A stretch of 34,190 nt of DNA from CAYXGZ01 sp964464755 (GCA_964464755.1 CAYXGZ010000038.1:1-34190), one strand, 5' to 3'. Positions 15,720 to 24,213 are shown, counted from the stretch's first letter. A program made the numbers and translations. Notes: a model not told the origin generated them from the sequence alone.

Positions 15720-17596
15720 CGCTTCTTCTTCGCGGGCTTCTTCGCCTTGGCCTTCGGCTTCGGCCGGGGCTTCGACTTCGGCTTCCCCTTGGGCTTCGCC
15801 CTCGGCTTCGGTTTCGGTTTCGACTTGGGCTTCGGCTTCGCCTTGGGGGCGGCCTTCGCGGGCTTCTTCGCGGCGGGCGCGGGCTTGGCCTTCGCCTTCT
15901 CCGGCGCCTTCGCGGGCGCGGCCGGCTTCTTCGGGGCCTTCTCGCCCTCCTTGAGCACCGGCTTGGCCAGCTCCTCCGCCACGCGCCACTCCAGCTCCTT
16001 CTTCATCAGCTTGAGCGGCAGCGGGCAGGCCTTGAGGAACGCGTTGTGGAAGAACGTCTCGCTGAAGCGCCCGTGCATCTGCTCGCGCACCTGCTTCTTC
16101 AGCTCGAGGATCTGGGCCTTGCCGTGGTACTCCGCCGTCGGCACGCCGGGGTTCATCGTGATCCGGCGCACCTCGGACTCCGCCACCACCCGGTCCATGC
16201 CGACGTGGTCGATGAGGTACTCCACGCCCTGCACGAAGCCCATCTTGCCCGTGTTGAGGCGCACGTCGAGCACGACCCGCGCCGCCGCCGTCAGCCGGGA
16301 CAGGCCCAGCATGAAGCGCGACATCGGGTTGTCCTCGAAGCCCAGCTCCTTCACCCGCTCCTCGGAGTAGGAGGCCCAGCCCTCCTGCGCGTCCGGGCTC
16401 GCCGCGAAGGTCCGCAGCAGCGAGGGGTGGTGGATCGACCAGCCGCCCTGCAGGTGCCGGCCGGGGTAGCTCCCGTGCGTCGTCAGGTTCGGCACCTGGG
16501 ACTGCGCGTGCTCCTTGAGCTTGTCGCTGTCGCAGTCGCCCGGCGTCACCCAGAAGTACCCGTCCCGCTTGTGGTCGTACTTGCCGGGCGTCCAGTACCC
16601 GCTCAGCGGCACGACGTGCCGCAGGAACGCGGGCGTCTCGATCACGTACATCGAGTCGTGCTCGGGGATCGACGCGAACTTCGAGCGGTTCACGAACTGC
16701 TTCGCCCGCCCCACCAGCTCGCGCACGTGCCGCAGCACCGCGTCCACGCCGTCCGCGTGCTGCTGCTTGAGCAGGTCCCGCGCGTCCTCCCAGGTCGTCT
16801 TCCGCTTCACCTGCCGCGCCAGCTCCTTGAGCTTCTCGACGTGGCGCGACATCTCGGACTCCGCCCGCGACGCGATCGTCGAGGGCGACTCCGCGAACCC
16901 GCGCGCCGCGACGAGCTTCCGGAACGCGTCCTCCCCGATCGCCCACTCCTCGCGGCACTCGGGCAGGATGTCCACGATCAGCCAGTCGGAGTACTTCTCG
17001 AGAGCGTTCTGCGCGCTCTCGATCAGCTTGTGCATCTGGCGCTCGAAGGCCGCGCTCAGGTGCTCCCGGCTGATGTCCCGCAGCGTGTTGAAGAAGCCCG
17101 GCAGCCGCGTCAGCGTCTCCAGCTCGTTCTCGACGTAGTACTTCGAGGGCACCTTGAGGCGCCCCCGGGACTGCTCCACGAACTTCGGCAGCAGGTCGAG
17201 CCGCTTCGTCAGGCTCTTCATCCGGTCCTTCAGCGGCGCGTAGTTCCGGTGCAGGATCTGGTACAGCGCGTGGCCGACCGTCAGGCCCGTCTCGGGGCAG
17301 CGCTCCCAGAGCCGCACCTCCGCCCGCTCGACCGTCCAGAGGTTCAGCAGCCAGAGCGCGAACTCCCGCGTCACGGCCGTCTCGGGCGGCAGCCCCTTCG
17401 GGTCCACCTTCGAGAACTCCGCCGTCCAGCGCGCGAAGAACGCGTGGTCGTCCGCCTCCCGCTCCGGCGAGGCGTCCGGCATCTTCTCGTCGTACTCGTC
17501 GTGGAAGCCCAGCGACGAGCCGAGGATCGGGTTGCGCTTCACCCAGTCGTTGAAGAAGCGCTTCTCGAGCGACTCGAACTGGCGGCGGGAGTCCAT
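15716..17596 (-). CDS. DUF885-family protein with lysine-rich C-terminal tail and degenerate zinc motif
   Basis: A 626-residue protein. Residues 1 to about 545 follow the DUF885 (M32-like peptidase fold) pattern: PLSGYWTPGKYD, then a motif at residues 374-381, then EGWASYSEER (405-413) and the C-terminal NAFLKACPLPLKLMKKEL. DUF885 proteins normally show HExxPGHHxQ; here it reads HGSYPGRHLQ, so the glutamate is Gly375 and the first His of the pair is Arg380. Zinc hydrolysis is therefore doubtful. The last ~80 residues are almost only K, P, A and R. The ATG overlaps the etfA stop by one base (TGATG), so it is co-expressed with the electron-transfer flavoprotein. No signal peptide is seen, implying a cytoplasmic protein. 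Confidence 0.82.
   Translation of the reverse strand: MDSRRQFESLEKRFFNDWVKRNPILGSSLGFHDEYDEKMPDASPEREADDHAFFARWTAEFSKVDPKGLPPETAVTREFALWLLNLWTVERAEVRLWERCPETGLTVGHALYQILHRNYAPLKDRMKSLTKRLDLLPKFVEQSRGRLKVPSKYYVENELETLTRLPGFFNTLRDISREHLSAAFERQMHKLIESAQNALEKYSDWLIVDILPECREEWAIGEDAFRKLVAARGFAESPSTIASRAESEMSRHVEKLKELARQVKRKTTWEDARDLLKQQHADGVDAVLRHVRELVGRAKQFVNRSKFASIPEHDSMYVIETPAFLRHVVPLSGYWTPGKYDHKRDGYFWVTPGDCDSDKLKEHAQSQVPNLTTHGSYPGRHLQGGWSIHHPSLLRTFAASPDAQEGWASYSEERVKELGFEDNPMSRFMLGLSRLTAAARVVLDVRLNTGKMGFVQGVEYLIDHVGMDRVVAESEVRRITMNPGVPTAEYHGKAQILELKKQVREQMHGRFSETFFHNAFLKACPLPLKLMKKELEWRVAEELAKPVLKEGEKAPKKPAAPAKAPEKAKAKPAPAAKKPAKAAPKAKPKPKSKPKPKPRAKPKGKPKSKPRPKPKAKAKKPAKKKR
15719..15964 (-). 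repeat. Low-complexity Lys/Pro/Ala-rich coding tail
   Basis: The last ~82 codons of the DUF885 gene encode a basic tail built from short KPK, KAK, KPA and PKPK units; on the plus strand the DNA reads as imperfect runs of GGCTTCGG/TTCGCC. Such tails resemble histone H1-like or AlgP-like basic domains that bind nucleic acid or polyanions. Replication slippage could change its length between strains. Confidence 0.85.
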
Positions 17597-18576
17597 CAGC
17601 GCCCCACGACCTTCCGCAGCTCCTCGGTCAGCGCCGGGACCACCTCGAAGGCGTCCCCGACGATCCCGTAGGTCGCCACCTTGAAGATCGGCGCGTCCGG
17701 ATCCTTGTTGATCGCCACGATCACCTTCGAGGACGACATCCCCGCGAGGTGCTGGATCGCCCCCGAGATCGCGATCGCGACGTAGAGGTTCGGCGACACG
17801 GTCTTGCCGGTCTGGCCGACCTGCTCCGCGTGCGGCCGCCAGCCGTTGTCCACCACCGCGCGGGTCGCCCCCACCGCGGCGCCGAGCACCGCGGCCAGGT
17901 CGTCCCGCAGCTTGAAGTGCTCCGGCCCGCCGAGCCCGCGGCCCGCCGACACGATCGCCGAGGCCTCCGTCAGCTCGACCTTGCCGGCCGACGTCGCCAC
18001 GATCTCCTTCACGACGCTCTTGAGGTCCGCCTCGCCGAGCGTCAGCTTCAGCTCCTCGACCTTCGGCGCCCCGCCGTCCTGCGAGAGCGCGAAGACGTTG
18101 GGTCGCAGCGACAGCACCGCGGGCCCCGCGGGGAACCCGACCGTGACGAACATCTTGCCCGCGTACACCGGGCGCCGCGCCAGGACCTTCCCGCCCTCCA
18201 GGGCCACGCCGGTGCAGTCGGAGGCGACCCCCGTGCCCGCCAGCCCCGCCACCGTCGGCGCCAGGTCCCGCCCCAGCGACGTCGCCGCCAGGAACAGCGC
18301 GCCCGCGCCCGAGGCCTTCAGCGCCTCGTGCACCGCCCGCGCGTAGCCCTCCGCGACGTAGAGCTTGAACCGCGCGTCGTCGGCCACCCACACCGTCGCG
18401 GCGCCCGCCCGGCCGATCTCGGCCGCCAGCCCCGCCACGCCGTGGCCCACCACGACCGCGCCCGCCGTCGACCCCGACGCGCGCGCGAGGCGCGACGCCT
18501 CGCTCACCGCCTCGAGGCTGGAGCGCTTGACCTTGCCGTCCCGCTGCTCGACGAAGACCAGGATGCTCGTGCCCAT
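17596..18576 (-). CDS. etfA: Electron transfer flavoprotein, alpha subunit
   Basis: A 326-residue FAD-binding subunit that passes electrons from acyl-CoA-type dehydrogenases to the quinone pool through ETF dehydrogenase. The N-terminal domain starts MGTSILVFVEQRDGKVK. The C-terminal FAD domain has SAGRGLGGPEHF, VDNGWRPHAEQVGQTGKTV and the signature LYVAIAISGAIQHLAGM followed by VIVAINKDPDAPIF. Length is usual for the family. It starts 1 bp after the etfB stop and its own stop overlaps the DUF885 start. No ETF dehydrogenase or acyl-CoA dehydrogenase gene is in the window. Confidence 0.96.
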   Translation of the reverse strand: MGTSILVFVEQRDGKVKRSSLEAVSEASRLARASGSTAGAVVVGHGVAGLAAEIGRAGAATVWVADDARFKLYVAEGYARAVHEALKASGAGALFLAATSLGRDLAPTVAGLAGTGVASDCTGVALEGGKVLARRPVYAGKMFVTVGFPAGPAVLSLRPNVFALSQDGGAPKVEELKLTLGEADLKSVVKEIVATSAGKVELTEASAIVSAGRGLGGPEHFKLRDDLAAVLGAAVGATRAVVDNGWRPHAEQVGQTGKTVSPNLYVAIAISGAIQHLAGMSSSKVIVAINKDPDAPIFKVATYGIVGDAFEVVPALTEELRKVVGR

Positions 18577-18577
18577 G

Positions 18578-19336
18578 CTAGAGGACCTTCGCTTCCTCGC
18601 GGAGGAGCTTCACCAGCTCGCCCACCGCGTCCTTGCCCTTGCCCACGATCCGCCCCGAGGGGCGGGAGGGAGGCGCCTCCATCTTCACGACCTCGAGCCG
18701 CGCCGCCGCCGCGGCCGGGGCCGCGGCCTGGATCGGCTTCGTCTTCGAGGCCATGATCCCCTTCATCGTCGGTTCCTTGCTGTCGTTGAAGCCGTTGAGG
18801 CCCTTCTGCACCGAGATCACCGCGGGCAGCGGCAGCTCCAGGACCTCCTCGCCGCCCTCGACCTGCCGGCGCACCTGGGCCTTCCCCCCCGCCAGCTCCA
18901 GCTTCGTCACCACGTTCGCCCGCGGCAGCCCGAGCCGCTGCGCGACCAGCGACGGCACCGCCGCCGCGTCCGTGTCGATCGACTGCCGCCCGAAGAGCAC
19001 CAGGTTCGCGTTCAGCGGCTGGATCGCCGCCGCCAGCTGCTCCGCCGCCTGCGCGGAGTCCAGCCCGGCCTCGCCCTTCAGGTGGATCACCTTGTCCGCC
19101 CCCATCGCCAGCACCCGCCGCAGCAGCACCTCGCTGCGCCCCGGGTCGAGGCAGACCGCCGTGATCGTCGCCCCCGGCGTCTTCTCCTTGATCCGCACCG
19201 CCTCGTCGATCGCGAAGCGGTCGTAGGGCCCGACGATCCACTCGATGCCCTGGGGATTGATCGACTTCCCGTCGGAACCGACGGCCAGGCGCGCCTGGGT
19301 GTCGGGAACGACCTTGAAGCAGATGACCAGATTCAT
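18578..19336 (-). CDS. etfB: Electron transfer flavoprotein, beta subunit
   Basis: A 252-residue AMP-binding partner of EtfA. It opens MNLVICFKVVPDTQARLAV, continues ILKE-like EAVRIKEKTPGATITAVCLD and carries the family region FGRQSIDTDAAAVPSLVAQRLGLP, in which the D-T-D-x-A block lies in the nucleotide-binding loop. A C-terminal stretch of Ala/Pro (AAPAAAAARLEVVKMEAPPS) precedes the arm that embraces EtfA. AGGA lies 7 nt before the ATG, and the gene follows a strong promoter (19367-19394). First gene of etfB-etfA-DUF885. Confidence 0.96.
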   Translation of the reverse strand: MNLVICFKVVPDTQARLAVGSDGKSINPQGIEWIVGPYDRFAIDEAVRIKEKTPGATITAVCLDPGRSEVLLRRVLAMGADKVIHLKGEAGLDSAQAAEQLAAAIQPLNANLVLFGRQSIDTDAAAVPSLVAQRLGLPRANVVTKLELAGGKAQVRRQVEGGEEVLELPLPAVISVQKGLNGFNDSKEPTMKGIMASKTKPIQAAAPAAAAARLEVVKMEAPPSRPSGRIVGKGKDAVGELVKLLREEAKVL

Positions 19337-19366
19337 GATGTGGTCCTAAGGGGGGAATTGCGACGC

Positions 19367-19394
19367 ATTATAGGCCCCGGTTCCCGAGGGGCAA
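19367..19394 (-). promoter_or_regulatory. Strong promoter of the etfBA operon
   Basis: On the minus strand TTGCCC (19389-19394), a 16-bp spacer and a perfect TATAAT (19367-19372). Initiation near 19360 gives a leader of about 24 nt with the AGGA ribosome site. This is the only perfect TATAAT -10 box I found in a gene gap of the window. Confidence 0.75.
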
Positions 19395-19412
19395 GGAAAA
19401 CCCCGGACGGCC

Positions 19413-21992
19413 TCACTCGTAGGCGATGGCGTCCAGCACGTTAAGTCGCGATGCGCGACGCGCCGGGATCGCCGACGCCGCCGCCCCGATCGCCAGCGCC
19501 GCGACGAACGCCAGCCCCAGCGTCCCCCACGGCACGTGCAGCGGGATCCAGTAGCCCGTGACCTGCAGCGTGTGCAGCCGGAGCGGCAGCGCCGCCCCCA
19601 GCAGCCCCGCCAGCACCCCCATCGCCCCGCCCGCCACCGCCAGCAGCAGCGCCTCGACCACCACCACGCGCCCCACCTGCGGCCGCGTCGCCCCGATCGC
19701 CCGCAGCAGCCCGATCTCCCGCGTCCGCCGCAGCACCGAGATCAAGAGCGTGTTGAGGATCCCGAGGAAGCCGATCCCGATCGCGATCACCACCTGCACG
19801 TTCGAGAGCTGGAAGGCCTGGTCCAGCGCGTCGTTGCCGATCTTCCGCAGGTCCGCCGGCGCGTAGAGGAACGCCGTCGTCGTCGGCGCCAGCACCTTCG
19901 CCAGCCGCGAGCGCACCTCGGCCACCGGCACGCCGGGCCGCACGCTCAGGTCCACGTACGCCAGCCGCTCGTCCCGCCAGTGCTTCTTGTAGACGCCGCG
20001 GTCCGTCACGATCGTCCCGCTCGGCCAGGAGTAGTCCTCCACCGCCTCGAGCACCTCGAAGCGCTTCGGGCCGTCCGCCGTCTGCAGCTCGACCGTCGCG
20101 CCCGGGAACGCCGAGTAGCGGTGCGCGAAGTTCTGGCTCACGATGATCCCCCGCCCCTCGATCAGCGAGCGGCGCACCGGCTCCTCCGCCAGCGGCCCCA
20201 TCCGCTCCGGCAGCCCCTTCTCCGAGTGCATCGCGTAGAGCCCCTCGATGTCGATGCCGAGCAGCATCACCTCGTGGTCCCGGTACGGCTGCTGGTGCAC
20301 GCTCACCGTGTACACTGCCCTCACGCCGGGCACCGCCGCGACCTCCGCCGCGAGCGACTCCGGGAAGCGCACCGGGCTGTAGAGCTGCCGCGAGAGGTCC
20401 GTGCCGTTCACCGAGAGGTCGAAGGGGAAGGCCTCGTCCATCCAGCGGTCCGCCGAGGTCTTCAGCGAGTACAGGAACGTCGCGCTGGCCACCATCATCG
20501 ACAGCGCCCCGCCGAGCGCCACGACCGTCAGGCCCGTGCGCTGGGGATGGTTCGCCGCGTGGTCCGCCGCGAGCGTGCCCTCGAGCCCGAAGCAGCGCCC
20601 CAGCAGCCCCCGCGACGCGGCCGCGACCCACACCGTCGCCTGCGGCAGGGCGAGCGCCACGCCGACGAAGACCAGCACCGTCGCCGCCAGCCCGCCGTAC
20701 TCCGGCATCCGGAGGAAGAAGACGAACACGACCAGCGCCCCGATCCCCATGAGCAGCAGCCCGAGCACGAAGGCCTTCACGTGCCGCGGCCGCTGGCGCC
20801 GGTTCCACGCCGACTCCCGGAACAGCGCGACGGGCGCGATCGACATCGCCTCCCGCGCCGGAGCCCAGGCCGCCAGGAGCGACACGAGCGTCCCCGCCGC
20901 GAGCGACCACGCCGCCGTCGTCCACGGGAAGTCCATCCCCGTCACGTCGATCGTCAGCGAGAGCGTGTTCGCCGAGCGCGCCGCGAGCTTCACGAGCGCC
21001 GTCGCCAGCGCGGCGCCTCCCGCCACGCCCGCCGCGGACCCGGCGAGGCCGACGAGCAGCCACTCGACGAGCACCGTCGCGAGGAGCTGGCCCCGCGTCG
21101 CGCCGATCGAGCGCAGCACCGCGAGGTCGCGCAGGCGCTCCACCACCGAGATCGAGACCGAGTTGTAGATGATGAAGATCCCGACGATCAGCGCGACGAC
21201 CGAGACGATCACGAGCGCCCGGACCCGCGAGAGCGCGTCCTCGAGCACCGCGGAGCGGCGCTTCAGCGGGCCGACGCTGTACTCCGGCCCCAGCGCGGTC
21301 GCGAGTGTCGCCCGGACGGATTCGACCTCGGCCCCCGGGGGCGGCGCGATGTCGAGCCGGTCCACCTCGCCCGCCCGGCCGAAGAGCCGCTGGGCCGTGG
21401 GCAGGGCGACGAGGAGCAGGTTGCCGCCGAAGACGGAGGCGGGCCCGTCGTCGGCGAGGATCCCGGTCACCTTGAGGGTCGACTTCCCCGGGAGCGCGTC
21501 GACCTGGAAGGTCGAGCCGGGGGCGAGCTTGTGGCGGGAGGCGAAGCGGCCGGTGACGAGGACGCCGCCGGGCGTGAGGGCGGTGGCGACGAAGGCCTTG
21601 GTGCTCGCGGGATCGGCGGGGACGTCGTAGACGCGGAGCTGGCGGTCGCGGCTGAAGTCGACGCCGAAGACGAGCACGGGGCCGTCGACCAGCTCGGTGA
21701 GCGAGGTGCTGCGCTGGAGGACGGGGGCGGCGAGGGCGCCGGGGGCGGCCTTCTCGACGCGGGCGAGGACGGACTCGGGGACGCCCGCGCCGCTGGCGGC
21801 GGAGACCTGGAGGCGGGCCTTGCCGGAGAGGCGGTCGAGGGTGCGCTCGAAGGCGCGGAGCACGGTGTGCGTCGAGACGTCGGCGGAGACGAAGAGGGCG
21901 ACGCCGAGGGCGACGCTCGTGGCGCCGAGGAGGGCGCGGCCGGGGCGGCGCTTCGCGGGGCGCCAGGCGAGGAAGCGGAGCAGGTGCCTCAA
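19413..21992 (-). CDS. FtsX-family ABC transporter permease, long two-module type
   Basis: An 859-residue inner-membrane protein with two FtsX/MacB-type modules. Helix 1 (ALLGATSVALGVALFVSAD) is followed by a periplasmic domain to about residue 245. A three-helix block comes next (IVSVVALIVGIFIIYNSVSI with RLRDLAVLRSIGATRGQL), then four middle helices, a second periplasmic domain, and the final block (VVIAIGIGFLGILNTLLISV, RTREIGLLRAIGATRPQV). This is the YbbP/LolCE-like arrangement with a duplicated core; it may move lipids, lipoproteins or envelope-active molecules. The start is TTG at 21990-21992, overlapping the ATPase stop as TTGA. Confidence 0.9.
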   Translation of the reverse strand: MRHLLRFLAWRPAKRRPGRALLGATSVALGVALFVSADVSTHTVLRAFERTLDRLSGKARLQVSAASGAGVPESVLARVEKAAPGALAAPVLQRSTSLTELVDGPVLVFGVDFSRDRQLRVYDVPADPASTKAFVATALTPGGVLVTGRFASRHKLAPGSTFQVDALPGKSTLKVTGILADDGPASVFGGNLLLVALPTAQRLFGRAGEVDRLDIAPPPGAEVESVRATLATALGPEYSVGPLKRRSAVLEDALSRVRALVIVSVVALIVGIFIIYNSVSISVVERLRDLAVLRSIGATRGQLLATVLVEWLLVGLAGSAAGVAGGAALATALVKLAARSANTLSLTIDVTGMDFPWTTAAWSLAAGTLVSLLAAWAPAREAMSIAPVALFRESAWNRRQRPRHVKAFVLGLLLMGIGALVVFVFFLRMPEYGGLAATVLVFVGVALALPQATVWVAAASRGLLGRCFGLEGTLAADHAANHPQRTGLTVVALGGALSMMVASATFLYSLKTSADRWMDEAFPFDLSVNGTDLSRQLYSPVRFPESLAAEVAAVPGVRAVYTVSVHQQPYRDHEVMLLGIDIEGLYAMHSEKGLPERMGPLAEEPVRRSLIEGRGIIVSQNFAHRYSAFPGATVELQTADGPKRFEVLEAVEDYSWPSGTIVTDRGVYKKHWRDERLAYVDLSVRPGVPVAEVRSRLAKVLAPTTTAFLYAPADLRKIGNDALDQAFQLSNVQVVIAIGIGFLGILNTLLISVLRRTREIGLLRAIGATRPQVGRVVVVEALLLAVAGGAMGVLAGLLGAALPLRLHTLQVTGYWIPLHVPWGTLGLAFVAALAIGAAASAIPARRASRLNVLDAIAYE

Positions 21993-22666
21993 GGGCGGCG
22001 CTCGCTCTCGACGCGGCCGTCGCGGAGCGTGATCACGAGGTCGCCGAAGGCGGCGGCGGCGGAGTCGTGGGTGACCATGAGGAGGGTGCGGCCGTCCTTG
22101 CGGACGACGTCGCGGAGCAGGTCGAGGATGGCCCGCCCGGTGGCGCTGTCGAGGTTGCCGGTGGGCTCGTCGGCGAGGAGCAGGGGCGGGTCGGCGGCGA
22201 GGGCCCGGGCGAGGGCGGTGCGCTGCATCTCGCCGCCGGAGAGCTCGTCGGGGTGGTGCGTCGCGCGGTCGGCGAGGCCGACGCGGGCGAGGAGTTCCGC
22301 GGCGCGGCGGGCGGCGTCGGGGCGGGAGCCGCCCTCGAGGAGCAGCGGGAGGGCGACGTTCTCGGCGACGGTGAGGGACGGCAGGAGGTTGAAGAACTGG
22401 AAGACGAAGCCGAGGCGGCGGCGGCGCAGGAGCGTGAGGGCGTCGTCGTCCATCGCGGAGGTGCTGCGGCCGTCGAGGAGGACCTCGCCCCCGTCCGGGA
22501 GGTCGAGGCCGCCGGCGAGGTGGAGGAGCGTGGACTTGCCGGAGCCCGAGGGGCCCATCACGGAGGCGAAGGAGCCCCTGGGGATGGACAGCGAGACGCC
22601 GTCGAGGGCGACGACGCGGCGGGCGCCCTGGACGTAGGTCTTCCGGACGTCCCTGAACTCGATCAA
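21989..22666 (-). CDS. ABC transporter ATP-binding protein paired with the FtsX permease
   Basis: A 225-residue ATPase with Walker A GPSGSGKST, Q-loop FQFFNLLPS, signature ELSGGEMQRTALARAL, Walker B LLLADEPTGNLD and H-loop VTHD, of the LolD/MacB/YbbA type. I place the start at TTG (22664-22666): it begins right at the conserved IEFRDVRKTY strand and overlaps the mscL stop as TTGA, the same arrangement the next gene uses. An ATG at 22741 would add 25 residues of no family resemblance and overlap mscL by 79 bp. Energises the permease encoded immediately downstream. Confidence 0.9.
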   Translation of the reverse strand: MIEFRDVRKTYVQGARRVVALDGVSLSIPRGSFASVMGPSGSGKSTLLHLAGGLDLPDGGEVLLDGRSTSAMDDDALTLLRRRRLGFVFQFFNLLPSLTVAENVALPLLLEGGSRPDAARRAAELLARVGLADRATHHPDELSGGEMQRTALARALAADPPLLLADEPTGNLDSATGRAILDLLRDVVRKDGRTLLMVTHDSAAAAFGDLVITLRDGRVESERRP

Positions 22667-23058
22667 GCCGCCTTGAGCTCGCTCGTGCAGTGGCCGCAGC
22701 GGGTGGCCTTGAGGGGCACCGCGTTGCAGCACGCGGGGCATTCCTTGGTGTTGGCCGGGGCCGGGGGCGGCTGGCTCTTGAGCTTGTTGATGGCCTTGAT
22801 CATGAGGAAGATCGCGAAGGCGACGAGGAGGAAGTCGACGACGTTGTTGATGAAGAGGCCGTAGCGGATGGAGACGCCGCGGAGCTCGAAGGACAGGTGC
22901 TTGAAGTCGACCTGGCCCATGACGATGCCGAGGGGGGGCATGATGACGTCGGCGACGAAGGACGAGACGATCTTGCCGAAGGCGGCGCCGATGATGATGC
23001 CGACGGCCATGTCGAGGACGTTGCCGCGCATCGCGAACTCTTTGAATTCCTTGAGCAT
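22663..23058 (-). CDS. mscL: Large-conductance mechanosensitive channel MscL with zinc-ribbon tail
   Basis: A 131-residue pentameric channel that opens under membrane tension to release solutes. The N-terminus MLKEFKEFAMRGNVLDMAVG and the first helix (AVGIIIGAAFGKIVSSFVAD) with the pore-lining Gly/Ala pattern are clear, then VIMPPLGIVMG, a short periplasmic loop and helix 2 (VVDFLLVAFAIFLMIKAIN). The cytoplasmic end, usually a plain helix bundle, here carries CxxC (107-110) and CxxC (121-124), a zinc-ribbon found in a subset of MscL proteins. GGAGG is 8 nt before the ATG. Probably cotranscribed with the DUF481 gene (29-bp gap) and the ABC pair. Confidence 0.96.
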   Translation of the reverse strand: MLKEFKEFAMRGNVLDMAVGIIIGAAFGKIVSSFVADVIMPPLGIVMGQVDFKHLSFELRGVSIRYGLFINNVVDFLLVAFAIFLMIKAINKLKSQPPPAPANTKECPACCNAVPLKATRCGHCTSELKAA

Positions 23059-23087
23059 GTCGGGTTCCTCCCTGGGTGGATCGGGTC

Positions 23088-24074
23088 CTAGAACTTGTAG
23101 CCGAGGCCGACGAAGTAGGTGTTGTCGCGCTTCTCGAAGCCGTCCGCGGGGTCGTTGTTGTGGTCGGTGATGATGCCGGCGCTGGCGTTCCAGGAGGCGG
23201 AGAGGGCCTTCGTCAGGGTGAGCTCGTTGTGGGCGGTCCAGGCCGGGGAGTCCTTGAAGTTGGGGTAGATCGTGAGCAGGTCGACGAGGTCGATGCCGTA
23301 GGGGAGGCTGATGCGGGTCTGGCCGAAGAGGCGGGCGCCGGGGAACTTGTCGTCGTCGGCGACGTAGAAGTCGACGTCGGTGTAGGCGAAGCCGGCCTCG
23401 ACGCTGAGGTCCCAGGCGGGGGATTTCTGGACGAGGTAGCCGGCGCCGGCGGAGAGGACCTCGCGGAGGCGGATGTCGCGGAAGGTGTCGCTGTAGAGCT
23501 CGCCGGAGCCGTAGAGGAAGAGCTTGTCGCTGAGGATGTAGCGGTAGCGGCCGAGGGCGTAGACGTTGCGCTCGTTGATCTCGCCGTGGGCGTCGCCGTA
23601 GCGCCAGAGGAAGCGGCCGAGGATCTCGTCGACGTCGGTGATCTTGGAGGCCTCGGCGGCGAGGAGGAGGGTGGAGACGTGGGAGTTGCCGTCGGTGGCC
23701 TTGTAGCTGAAGGTGACGCCGCCGTGCCAGGCGGGGGCGGGCTCGTTGAAGGCGGCGACGTCGGCGAAGTCGACGGCGATCGGGGCGCCGCCCTCCTGGG
23801 AGACCTGGAGCTTGCCGTCCGCGGTGGTCAGGACGCCGAGGACCGTGCGGCCATCCTTGAGCTTGACGGTGACGCGGGCGTCGGTCTTGAGGGCGGCGAT
23901 CTCGGCGAAGGGGATGGCGACGTTGCCGCTGTGGGGGGTCTTGAGGGTGAGCTTGCCGCCGGCGGCGCTGAGGACGGTGCCGCTGAGCTTGTCGCCGTTC
24001 TTGAGGGTGACCTCGTCGGCGAGGGCGGGCAGGGCGGCGGCGAGGACGAAGGCCAGGGCGAGGGCGTATCTCAT
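23088..24074 (-). CDS. DUF481-family outer-membrane beta-barrel protein
   Basis: A 328-residue exported protein (signal peptide MRYALALAFVLAAALPALA). Residues about 20-105 contain two short strand-rich repeats (EVTLKNGDKLSGTVLSAAGG, then VTVKLKDGRTVLGVLTTADG) of the small barrel type that often precedes DUF481. From about 115 onward alternating amphipathic strands such as YRYILSDKLFLYGSGELYSD and LSVEAGFAYTDVDFYV end in an aromatic C-terminus (FVGLGYKF), the signature of an outer-membrane barrel. DUF481/YdiY-like proteins are induced by envelope or salt/acid stress in some bacteria; here the neighbour mscL supports an osmotic or envelope role. GAGG precedes the ATG. A dyad (24100-24111) lies 26 nt upstream of the start. 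Confidence 0.87.
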   Translation of the reverse strand: MRYALALAFVLAAALPALADEVTLKNGDKLSGTVLSAAGGKLTLKTPHSGNVAIPFAEIAALKTDARVTVKLKDGRTVLGVLTTADGKLQVSQEGGAPIAVDFADVAAFNEPAPAWHGGVTFSYKATDGNSHVSTLLLAAEASKITDVDEILGRFLWRYGDAHGEINERNVYALGRYRYILSDKLFLYGSGELYSDTFRDIRLREVLSAGAGYLVQKSPAWDLSVEAGFAYTDVDFYVADDDKFPGARLFGQTRISLPYGIDLVDLLTIYPNFKDSPAWTAHNELTLTKALSASWNASAGIITDHNNDPADGFEKRDNTYFVGLGYKF

Positions 24075-24099
24075 GATGCCAACCTCGTTAAGGGTTCAA

Positions 24100-24111
24100 C
24101 CCATCTATGGG
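24100..24111. promoter_or_regulatory. Operator-like dyad CCCAT-N2-ATGGG, copy 1
   Basis: Perfect 5-bp inverted repeat CCCATCTATGGG preceded by TTCAA. It is the near twin of the dyad at 24191-24202 (14 of 17 positions identical including the TTSAA flank) and sits 26-37 nt upstream of the DUF481 start codon, where a promoter would be expected. Confidence 0.5.
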
Positions 24112-24185
24112 AAACTCGCGACAAGGTGGCAGAACGGGACGGGCAATGCAAGGGATGGAGGGAGCGAGCCCCCGATCCAATTTCC

Positions 24186-24213
24186 TTGAACCCATGGATG
24201 GGCGGACTAGACT
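24186..24213 (+). promoter_or_regulatory. Candidate promoter of the CAP-like gene, overlapping dyad copy 2
   Basis: TTGAAC (24186-24191), a 16-bp spacer and TAGACT (24208-24213). The dyad CCCATGGATGGG at 24191-24202 fills the spacer, the usual place for a repressor to block polymerase. GGAG-type ribosome sites lie before the ATG at 24238. Confidence 0.45.
24191..24202. promoter_or_regulatory. Operator-like dyad CCCAT-N2-ATGGG, copy 2
   Basis: Second perfect dyad, CCCATGGATGGG, preceded by TTGAA, 91 bp from copy 1 in the same orientation. The two copies flank the divergent DUF481 and CAP-like genes and could coordinate them through one regulator. Confidence 0.5.

Noticed and set aside
15719..15964. 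Repetitive DNA resembling a short tandem array or CRISPR
   Set aside because: The units are irregular, have no constant spacer length and encode the Lys/Pro/Ala tail of the DUF885 gene.
19536..22637. A 1033-codon plus-strand frame
   Set aside because: It is antisense to the ABC permease and ATPase genes and its product is His/Arg/Asp-rich with no recognisable motif.
22667..22741. ATG start of the ABC ATPase at 22741
   Set aside because: It would overlap mscL by 79 bp and add residues unlike the family; the TTG at 22666 matches the TTGA coupling of the next gene.
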